NCBI GenBank assembly: GCA_011777135.1 | Contig: JAABVY010000041.1 | Span: forward strand, 1-5,979 | Length of the DNA stretch: 5,979 nt | Direction of reading: 5' to 3' | DNA from: Candidatus Zixiibacteriota bacterium | Lineage (GTDB): Bacteria; Zixibacteria; MSB-5A5; JAABVY01 | Part shown: positions 1 through 5,337 of the stretch, piece by piece | Numbering within the stretch: position 1 is the first letter of the stretch | Layout of the letters: each line of letters opens with the position of its first letter | Notes under the pieces: generated by a model | The model's database searches: none | Seen by the model: the letters and a program-made list of their open reading frames with translations, nothing else | Told to the model about the DNA's origin: nothing | Position numbers and translations under genes: made by a program

Positions 1-783
1 ATTTTTCTTTTTGAGGAGTATATTGCGAGCCATCTCAAGGCCTGCCTTGGTATTGGTATGATATGGGCCGACTCCTATATAGGGCAGATCCTTGACCTTG
101 ACCTCACGTGCAAAATCCCCAAAGAGTACAATGTTGAGACTGTCCTTGGGATATTTGGTCAGGATCAATTCAGAAAAGGCCAGCGCCACCTGCTTGGCCG
201 GGGTAATCCGGTCCTCGCCATACAGGACCATGGAATGAGAGATATCAATCAGCATAACTGTGGCGCAGTTGGTCATCTGTTCGGTGTCATAAACCTCAAG
301 ATCCTTTTCGTCCATGTTCAAACCCAAAGACCCGGTGCGCTTGATTGTATTCATCAGTGAATTCTGAAAATCGATGTGATTGAATTCGTCGCCAAACCGG
401 TATTCCCTCTTTTCCGGCAGAGCTTCTTCCGAGCTGCCTCCGCCATGAGGGATTATATGCCCCCCGGCTCCGGATTTTCGGAGATGCTCGAATATGTTTT
501 CGAAAGCATCCTGCCTGAGCGATTTTTCGCCCTTCCTGGTCAATGATATATTGTCCCCCTGCCAGGAAACAATATTACTCTTTTCCAGATTCTTCTCGAA
601 ATCATCCAATTCAAAATCCTCCGGCAGTACTCCCATGCGCTGAAGCTTGCGCATAAGCTCCAGGGCCATCTCGGCATCCCCGTTGACCTGCAGCAGGAGA
701 TAATTGAATATCGACATCAGGTCCTTGAGATTCTGGAGTTTCTCTATGACCGAGTCATCCCACTCGGAATATATAAAACGCAT
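1..783 (-). CDS. VWA (von Willebrand factor A) domain protein with MIDAS motif, C-terminus beyond window
   Basis: I translated this frame by hand: 261 codons stay open from ATG at 783 to base 1, so the gene is cut by the window edge. Residues 1-110 are mostly helical and charged, with a winged-helix-like stretch near 78-98 (ISLTRKGEKSLRQDAFENIF). A Gly-rich linker follows at 105-117, then a YRFGDEF motif at 128-134. The VWA domain begins near 172. The MIDAS motif DISHS is at 180-184 (Asp180, Ser182, Ser184), and HTNT at 242-245 supplies the expected threonine. MIDAS domains bind Mg2+ and mediate protein-protein contacts. The start lies 2 nt after the ATPase stop, with AGGAG at 794-790, 6 nt upstream, inside the ATPase's last codons. 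That implies translational coupling and a joint complex. The arrangement resembles BchD/CoxE/MoxR-associated VWA partners of AAA+ ATPases. The target is unknown; cytoplasmic location is inferred from the absence of a signal peptide. Confidence 0.9.
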   Translation of the reverse strand, partial: MRFIYSEWDDSVIEKLQNLKDLMSIFNYLLLQVNGDAEMALELMRKLQRMGVLPEDFELDDFEKNLEKSNIVSWQGDNISLTRKGEKSLRQDAFENIFEHLRKSGAGGHIIPHGGGSSEEALPEKREYRFGDEFNHIDFQNSLMNTIKRTGSLGLNMDEKDLEVYDTEQMTNCATVMLIDISHSMVLYGEDRITPAKQVALAFSELILTKYPKDSLNIVLFGDFAREVKVKDLPYIGVGPYHTNTKAGLEMARNILLKKKN

Positions 784-785
784 GA

Positions 786-2264
786 TCAGCTCCTGAGTAT
801 TCTCTGGATCATATCGGTGTAGATGAACTTATTGTCAGGCGATTCCTTGGCAATACGGTTCATCTGATGCAGCCCCTCCAGGACGAATTCCATATATGCA
901 AAAATCTCATCTTCATCTTTTATGTCGCAGTACTTCAAGACAATCTCACGAAGTCCCACGATATCCAGAAGAGCCTCCTTATATTCCGAATAAGGCATCT
1001 CATCCGATATTTCGAGCTGTTTTCCGGCTGAGAAGAAATCTATTACCGGCTCGTAAACGCTGTCTTCGGGAATGATTTCCTCATATTCCCCCTCGGGGGT
1101 ACGCTTACGTTCTCTTCTGGGTTCAGGGAACATGCTCAGGAAGGTCTTTTTAATGGCTTCGCCTACTAGATTGACAGCCACCATAGAGGGACCCTCCTGC
1201 TCTCCCTCATAGACCAGCTCGATCTTGCCCATAATCGAGGGCAGGACCGCATACAGGTCGGCAATACGTGCCTGGGCATGCCTGTCATTATTTAGCACGA
1301 CCCGGCGTTCCACATTCGAGAGCAGGTTTTCATATGCGGAGATTGTCAGACGGGCCGAGACGCCGGAAGTCTGATCGACGTACTCACTTTCGCGCGCCCG
1401 GAATGCTATTTCCTCCAGGATATCCTTAATCAGCGTTGGAATCTTGATCTTGATTCCGCGCTCCTTCCAGGCTTCCTGCTCGGTTATTTGCCTGGCATCT
1501 TTCAGATCCCTCGGATAATGTGTATTCACCTGGGAGGCAATTCTGTCCTTGAGAGGGGTGATAATATTGCCGCGATTGGTATAATCCTCGGGATTGGCGG
1601 TAAAGGCCAGCATCATATCCAGCGGTATCCGAATTGGAAAACCCCTGATCTGCAAATCATTTTCCTCAAGAATATTCAAAAGCGCGACCTGAATCCTGGG
1701 CTGCAGGTCAGGCAGTTCGTTTATCGCAAATATTCCGCGATTGGTGCGGGGAATAATACCCCAGTGGATTACCTCTTCATTGGATATATCCAGCTTCTCC
1801 CTGACCGCCTTAATCGGGTCAAGATCACCAATCAGGTCGGCCACAGTTACATCCGGAGTTGCCAGTTTTTCGTTATAGCGCAGATCGCGATGGATCCAGT
1901 CTATTTCCAGCTCGTCACCCGCTTCGGCCGCCAGCATCTTATGTTTGTCAGAGATCGGATTGAAAGGATCCTCATTAAGCTGGCTGCCCTTAATGATCGG
2001 AAGATGCTCATCTAACAGCGATACCAGCTGGCGCAGGATTCGCGTTTTGGCCTGTCCACGCAAACCCAGCAGCAAAAGATCGTGCCTTGAGAGTATGGCG
2101 TTCTCCAGCTGGGGCAGGACGGTTCGGTCATACCCGATAATACCCGGAAAGCGCTTCTGGCCTGATTTTATTAGATTTATCAGATTTTCTCTTAGCTCAT
2201 CTTTGGTAGAATGAGATCTGTATCCAGATTCCTTTAGCTCGCCCAGTGTCTTTGCAAATTTCAT
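786..2264 (-). CDS. Magnesium-chelatase-like / MoxR-type AAA+ ATPase
   Basis: This is a 492-residue AAA+ ATPase of the helix-2-insert clade (BchI/MoxR group). Walker A is GLRGQAKT at 67-74, with Ala where the last Gly of GxxGxGKT normally sits. A BchI-like segment ATPDVTVADLIGDLDP lies at 135-150. Walker B is IFAINELPDL at 178-187, with Asn-Glu in place of the usual Asp-Glu. Sensor 1 is FTANPEDYTNRG at 221-232, a probable arginine finger is Arg241 in LKDRI, and a sensor-2-like SGVSARLT lies at 300-307. Residues 380-492 form an acidic, helical C-terminal extension. GGAAGG at 2275-2270, 5 nt before the ATG, supports the start. The ATPase should power remodelling of a target together with the VWA protein encoded 2 nt downstream, in the manner of BchI-BchD or MoxR-VWA pairs. 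Nothing nearby points to chlorophyll or cobalamin synthesis, so a metal chelatase role is not supported. The variant Walker residues are, as far as I recall, typical of this subfamily, so inactivation is not implied. Confidence 0.93.
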   Translation of the reverse strand: MKFAKTLGELKESGYRSHSTKDELRENLINLIKSGQKRFPGIIGYDRTVLPQLENAILSRHDLLLLGLRGQAKTRILRQLVSLLDEHLPIIKGSQLNEDPFNPISDKHKMLAAEAGDELEIDWIHRDLRYNEKLATPDVTVADLIGDLDPIKAVREKLDISNEEVIHWGIIPRTNRGIFAINELPDLQPRIQVALLNILEENDLQIRGFPIRIPLDMMLAFTANPEDYTNRGNIITPLKDRIASQVNTHYPRDLKDARQITEQEAWKERGIKIKIPTLIKDILEEIAFRARESEYVDQTSGVSARLTISAYENLLSNVERRVVLNNDRHAQARIADLYAVLPSIMGKIELVYEGEQEGPSMVAVNLVGEAIKKTFLSMFPEPRRERKRTPEGEYEEIIPEDSVYEPVIDFFSAGKQLEISDEMPYSEYKEALLDIVGLREIVLKYCDIKDEDEIFAYMEFVLEGLHQMNRIAKESPDNKFIYTDMIQRILRS

Positions 2265-2298
2265 AATTCCCTTCCAAATTCAATTTAGAGTTCAATAA

Positions 2299-2329
2299 AT
2301 CTTAACAAATTTAGTCTTATTCGGTTCAA
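2299..2329 (-). promoter_or_regulatory. Weak candidate promoter of the AAA+/VWA operon
   Basis: On the minus strand TTGAAC (2329-2324) is followed by TAAGAT (2304-2299) with a 19-nt spacer, about 35 nt before the ATPase start codon. The same TTGAACC opening is seen in the candidate promoter of the S41 gene. An alternative is the Bacteroidota-style box TAAATTTG (2313-2306), though no TTTG lies at the matching upstream distance. The spacing is long and the boxes imperfect, so this is only a location guess; that some promoter lies between 2540 and 2275 is much more secure. Confidence 0.25.
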
Positions 2330-2347
2330 AAGAAAATCACCGGAAAA

Positions 2348-2379
2348 TTGAACATTTATGGAGTGATTTCGTCTATAAA
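2348..2379 (+). promoter_or_regulatory. Weak plus-strand promoter candidate ahead of a small ORF
   Basis: TTGAAC (2348-2353) and TATAAA (2374-2379) are separated by 20 nt, longer than the usual 16-18. The -10 box is good and the -35 is mediocre. It would start transcription near 2386 and yield a leader of about 48 nt before the ATG at 2434. AT-rich spacers produce such matches by chance. Confidence 0.18.
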
Positions 2380-2433
2380 ATCAGCGTCTCTGGATTCATC
2401 CAATCTTAAAATGCCCTTTGCAAGGGAGGAACC

Positions 2434-2520
2434 ATGCATTTAACGGCAATCCTGTCCATCGCGTTTGCGATAAAGGCTTTGTTTGAAAACATCAACCTTG
2501 AACATCTGCCTTTCATATAA
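2434..2520 (+). CDS. Possible 28-residue hydrophobic small protein
   Basis: An ATG at 2434 opens a 28-codon frame ending in TAA at 2520, reading MHLTAILSIAFAIKALFENI and eight more residues. A strong Shine-Dalgarno sequence GGGAGG (2424-2429) sits 4 nt before it, and a plausible though long-spaced promoter lies upstream. Residues 3-17 are hydrophobic and the C-terminal part is more polar, which would suit a small membrane-associated peptide. The inverted repeat CCCTT-TGC-AAGGG (2414-2426) includes the first three bases of the SD and could mask it. It is the only plus-strand candidate in the window, it is short, and no family is recognised. It may be chance. Confidence 0.25.
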   Translation: MHLTAILSIAFAIKALFENINLEHLPFI

Positions 2521-2540
2521 CCGGACTGCAGATACAATCT

Positions 2541-2572
2541 AAAAAATGGCGCACATCCAGAGGATGCGCGCC
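2541..2572 (-). terminator. Rho-independent terminator of the S41 peptidase transcript
   Basis: On the minus strand GGCGCGCATCC (2572-2562), loop TCT, and GGATGTGCGCC (2558-2548) form an 11-bp GC-rich stem with a single G-U wobble, followed at once by ATTTTTT (2547-2541). It begins 44 nt after the peptidase stop codon. On the plus strand the same position is an A-C mismatch and no T tract follows, so the orientation is minus. Confidence 0.9.
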
Positions 2573-2616
2573 TAATGGGAATTAAAATGGGGAGGAAAAC
2601 CATTCAGATTCCTGTA

Positions 2617-3963
2617 CTATTTATCCTTAGGTGATCGATCAATAAAGCCCTGCTTATAAATCCCCAGGATGCCGGTAACCTCGCCGGAATCATTCTCTTC
2701 GAATTTCATCTTGAAATAATCGACTCCCTCGAGCATAAATGTATCCTCTGAAAGGGCGATCAGCTTCTGTTTGGGACGATCATCTCTCCGGTAATAGAGC
2801 TCATCCCCTTCCATCCAGACCTTCCTGGGGCCGTAATCTCCGACATATTTATTCATTTTCTCTTTCGGAACCTCTATCGGCTCGAGCTGAGCCTTGAGCA
2901 TATCCAGATCCCATTGAAGCAAACCTTTTTCCTCGTCGCTTTCAGCTTTAGCGACCAGTTTCTCCATGGCATCCATCCGGGCAACTTCCAGGGCCTGATC
3001 GGCTGGACATGAGATATGAGGTTCAACCCCTGTCCCCTCCCAGTTTGTACCAGTAACTGGATTTATGGCGCGTCCGAAGGGCACACGCAGAGATATTTTA
3101 AGATTGGGAAATATCTCTCCCTGCACAGGATGCGCCCCGCCGCCGGTGGTCTCGCCGACAATCGTGGCTCGTTCGAGATTCTTGAGATTATAGGTAAATT
3201 CCTCTGCGGCGGAAAAAGTATATCCGCTCGTTAGAACATAAATGTGGGTATTGGCCATACGCGGCCCCTCGACATGCGCAGCGGTCCAGAACTGCTTGGT
3301 AGTATCCTCTTTGCGAATATAGAAGCTGTTCAGATGTACCGGTTCATGAAAGAAGTAACTCGATATAAGCTGTATCATCGAGGGCGAGCCTCCCCCGTTG
3401 TCCCTTAGATCGATAATCAGTGCATCGACATGTGCCAGGAAATTCAAGGCGGCAATAGCCGTGGCCCCGCCAAAATATGCATCAACAAAACCATTGAACT
3501 TCAAATAGCCGATGTTCCCCGGGAGTATCTTGATCTCCTTGAAAGCGAAGTTGTCCCGAGATAGCTGTTCGAAATATTCCTGTCTTTCTTCATCCGTGAC
3601 AGTGTCTTCTTCGGTGCGAATGTCATCCATAGTAATATCGGGCGTATAACGCACCCCCAGGTGCCGGTCATGGCAGATATCACGCAGGTCTTTGGTAAGT
3701 CTTTCGGTGAAGGCGCTCAGGCTGGTTATATCCTTGTACTCGCCTTTATCATAAAGCCCCCTCACATGCTTCTCCATCTCTTCCGCCACATCCGGAAAAA
3801 CATAGACTTCGTTAATCACCCTTGTTACAGAATCGATAATCTCGGCCTGAATCTTTGAGTCGATCGCCTTATCCTGCGGCTCGGTCCTTTGCAGCTGACC
3901 GTAAACCGGCACAATCATACTCATGGCCAGTAACAGGATAAGTCCCCGGAATGCTTTCCTCAT
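2617..3963 (-). CDS. Secreted S41-family serine peptidase (IRBP/tricorn type) with C-terminal beta-rich domain
   Basis: This encodes 448 residues from the ATG at 3963. An in-frame ATG at 3969 abuts the SD GGGAGG (3975-3970) with no spacing, whereas 3963 has the ideal 6 nt. Residues 1-22 form a Sec signal peptide (MRKAFRG, a hydrophobic core, then VYG before Gln23), with no lipobox Cys. Residues 30-120 are the helical N-terminal S41 domain with DRHLGV at 99-104, where His101 is the likely catalytic base. The catalytic core runs about 140-320: DLRDNGGG (185-192), TSGYTFSAAEEF (245-256, likely nucleophile Ser251), GETTGGGAH (270-278) and TGVEPH (311-316). No PDZ domain is evident. Residues about 368-443 look like a beta-rich DUF3471-like module. 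The family cleaves peptides outside the cytoplasm; the substrate here is unknown. The gene has its own operator-bearing upstream region and a terminator, so it is probably monocistronic, although no terminator separates it from the ABC genes upstream. Confidence 0.92.
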   Translation of the reverse strand: MRKAFRGLILLLAMSMIVPVYGQLQRTEPQDKAIDSKIQAEIIDSVTRVINEVYVFPDVAEEMEKHVRGLYDKGEYKDITSLSAFTERLTKDLRDICHDRHLGVRYTPDITMDDIRTEEDTVTDEERQEYFEQLSRDNFAFKEIKILPGNIGYLKFNGFVDAYFGGATAIAALNFLAHVDALIIDLRDNGGGSPSMIQLISSYFFHEPVHLNSFYIRKEDTTKQFWTAAHVEGPRMANTHIYVLTSGYTFSAAEEFTYNLKNLERATIVGETTGGGAHPVQGEIFPNLKISLRVPFGRAINPVTGTNWEGTGVEPHISCPADQALEVARMDAMEKLVAKAESDEEKGLLQWDLDMLKAQLEPIEVPKEKMNKYVGDYGPRKVWMEGDELYYRRDDRPKQKLIALSEDTFMLEGVDYFKMKFEENDSGEVTGILGIYKQGFIDRSPKDK

Positions 3964-3969
3964 CTTCAT

Positions 3970-3975
3970 CCTCCC
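3970..3975 (-). promoter_or_regulatory. Ribosome binding site that decides the S41 start
   Basis: GGGAGG on the minus strand touches the upstream ATG (3969-3967) directly but lies 6 nt before the second ATG (3963-3961). Initiation at 3963 is therefore preferred, shortening the protein by Met-Lys and giving a conventional signal peptide beginning MRKAFR. Confidence 0.75.
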
Positions 3976-4018
3976 TTGTTAAATTCTTTCTTACCCGCAT
4001 TATCTCAAAATCAATTCA

Positions 4019-4048
4019 CTTATACGAATCTGATTTTCAAAGGTTCAA
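4019..4048 (-). promoter_or_regulatory. Candidate sigma-70-type promoter of the S41 peptidase gene
   Basis: TTGAAC (4048-4043) and TATAAG (4024-4019) are spaced by 18 nt and would start transcription near 4012, leaving a leader of about 48 nt. The 18-bp palindrome ends 3 bp upstream of the -35 box. An alternative -10, TATTAT (4053-4048), would place the palindrome in the -35/-10 spacer, the usual place for a repressor, but its -35 (TTATTC) is poor. Both are inferences from motif matching. Confidence 0.42.
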
Positions 4049-4095
4049 TAATATGTAAGCGCTTACATAGAATAATGCAATAAATTTATTGAACC
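4042..4095. repeat. Nested inverted repeats around the operator
   Basis: GGTTCAATAA (4042-4051) and its exact reverse complement TTATTGAACC (4086-4095) flank the 18-bp palindrome; the first arm touches it. The right arm overlaps a second perfect palindrome CAATAAATTTATTG (4078-4091). A further TGAACC at 4103-4108 repeats part of the right arm in direct orientation. This may be a second regulator's site pair, or simple AT-rich coincidence; the 10-bp arms with GGTTC ends make pure chance less likely. Confidence 0.5.
4052..4069. promoter_or_regulatory. 18-bp perfect palindromic operator, LacI-family/cre-like
   Basis: TATGTAAGCGCTTACATA is a perfect 18-bp palindrome with a central CG-containing core. 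Its inner 14 bases, TGTAAGCGCTTACA, match the operator form typical of LacI-family regulators (CcpA cre-like TGNAANCGNNNNCA). It lies in the gap between the natB-like and S41 genes, about 90 bp before the peptidase start, next to the candidate -35 box. The likely controlled gene is the peptidase, since the ABC genes read toward this point and end before it. No LacI-family gene is in the window. Confidence 0.72.
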
Positions 4096-4115
4096 AACAA
4101 ACTGAACCGAGATTA

Positions 4116-5336
4116 TTACATGCGAAAGATGACCGATTCGCGCTCAAACCATTTTTTGCAGAAAAACAGTGCCAAAGCAGCCAGTATCAGGGTGGAAATG
4201 AATGCGACCGCGACATAGTTCCATTCTACTGTTCCGGCGATAGCATTCTTGATGATAAGGGAGACATTGATGACCGGAATCAGGGCCATCCTGTAGTCGA
4301 TTTCGACCCCCGGAAGGAATGAAACGAAGGCGGGCAGGATGATAAACATATTCAATGCGGTTATATAGCTCTGGGCTTCTTTAAATGACCGTGCAAAGAT
4401 AGATACCGACAAAAGCACGCTTGCGAAAATCCCCGCCAATGGCAATATGATCAGGATAATGAGGATAACCATTTCGAGATTGAACTGCAGCCTCAACAGA
4501 TCGGAAGCAATATCACCAATCAAATTATTCACCATATAATTCAAGGAAAATGTAAGGCTGAACATGGAAAGCAGGGCCGCCACAATTCCGGTGGTCAGCA
4601 CCACCAGATACTTGCCGACCACGAATTCGGATCTGGATGCCGGCGATACCAAAAGAGTCTCCAGGGTTCCTCTTTCTTTCTCTCCCGCCGCAAGATCAAT
4701 AGCCGGATACATTGCCCCCATGAAGCACATAATAATTATCAGGTAGGGCAGGAACCCGCCGATTTCCTTTCCCGCCACTTTTTGCGCCGAGGCAACATTC
4801 TGGCGGTTAACATCGAAGGGGCTGATTATATCTGTCGAAAGCTGACGCTCCTGCAGGCGGGCCATAACAATCCTTTCCTCATACGGCTCCAGGATATCCC
4901 TTATCTTATCGACCGCAAATTCGGATTTTAGCTCAGCCTGATCATAGAAGATATCGATGCTGGTGGAGGATTCACTCTCTATCGCGCTGCTGAAATACTC
5001 CGGTACCGAAACCAATGCATCAAAACCACCGTTTTTTAGTTCTTCAATCAAATCCACAGTGTCGGCATATTCAGCCGCCGTTTTTATGTCTAAAGCAGGC
5101 GCCTCCCTGAAGGATTCCTGCAGGTCAGGCGGCAATTGCTCAAATCCTTCAAATACAACCGCAGCCTCTTCTTCCTGTGCTTTGGTGACAGCACCTATCA
5201 TAAGAGATGAGGTAAACATTATTAGCAGAGGTATGGCCACAATCGGCACAATCAGCATGAAAATCAGCGTACGCCGGTCTCGCAGGGTATCCTTCATTTC
5301 CTTGCGGTATATGGTCTGTATATTCCTGGTCTTCAT
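4116..5336 (-). CDS. natB: ABC-2 type exporter membrane subunit, NatB-like
   Basis: This 406-residue protein is the membrane half of an ABC exporter. The cytoplasmic N-terminus carries IYRKEMKDTLRDRRTL (9-24), followed by TM1 at about 25-50. A large extracytoplasmic domain spans about 52-192. The remaining TM segments lie near 193-215, 242-268, 287-315, 323-341, 350-367 and 373-393. The cytoplasmic motif DLAAGEKERGTLETLLVSPA (214-233) is the NatB/YhaP hallmark that contacts the ATPase. The start is supported by GGAG (5346-5343) with a 6-nt gap, and lies 1 nt after the stop of the ATPase gene, indicating coupled translation. Characterised NatAB exports Na+ in Bacillus; other relatives handle unknown substrates, so the ion is inferred only. 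No terminator hairpin with a T tract follows the stop, so read-through into the peptidase is possible. Confidence 0.88.
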   Translation of the reverse strand: MKTRNIQTIYRKEMKDTLRDRRTLIFMLIVPIVAIPLLIMFTSSLMIGAVTKAQEEEAAVVFEGFEQLPPDLQESFREAPALDIKTAAEYADTVDLIEELKNGGFDALVSVPEYFSSAIESESSTSIDIFYDQAELKSEFAVDKIRDILEPYEERIVMARLQERQLSTDIISPFDVNRQNVASAQKVAGKEIGGFLPYLIIIMCFMGAMYPAIDLAAGEKERGTLETLLVSPASRSEFVVGKYLVVLTTGIVAALLSMFSLTFSLNYMVNNLIGDIASDLLRLQFNLEMVILIILIILPLAGIFASVLLSVSIFARSFKEAQSYITALNMFIILPAFVSFLPGVEIDYRMALIPVINVSLIIKNAIAGTVEWNYVAVAFISTLILAALALFFCKKWFERESVIFRM

Positions 5337-5337
5337 A

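Larger units (their letters stand above)
2265..2616. other. Intergenic region between peptidase terminator and AAA+/VWA operon
   Basis: This 352-nt gap is AT-rich near its ATPase end. It holds, from the peptidase side, a minus-strand intrinsic terminator (2541-2572), a possible plus-strand small ORF (2434-2520) with a candidate promoter near 2348-2379, and a weak candidate minus-strand promoter for the ATPase operon (2299-2329). The strong terminator means the AAA+/VWA operon should have its own promoter here. No tRNA, riboswitch or recognisable pseudogene is visible. Confidence 0.7.

Noticed and set aside
1488..2015. Plus-strand 175-codon frame
   Set aside because: It lies wholly antisense to the well-supported AAA+ ATPase gene and shows no recognisable motif.
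786..2264. A true magnesium or cobalt chelatase subunit
   Set aside because: Only fold-level similarity to BchI is visible. The VWA partner lacks the BchD arrangement, and no tetrapyrrole or cobalamin genes are nearby.
2541..2572. A bidirectional terminator that would also serve the plus-strand small ORF
   Set aside because: On the plus strand the stem has an A-C mismatch and is followed by TAATGGGAATT, not a T tract.
2406..2603. Minus-strand 65-codon frame right after the peptidase gene
   Set aside because: It runs straight through the intrinsic terminator hairpin and T tract, has no recognisable domain and an irregular composition, and its AGGAA-like SD is weak. It is best read as chance.
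4052..4069. The 18-bp palindrome as a terminator for the natB-like gene
   Set aside because: The symmetric sequence has no loop, is mostly A/T outside the core, and is not followed by a T tract on either strand; an operator fits better.
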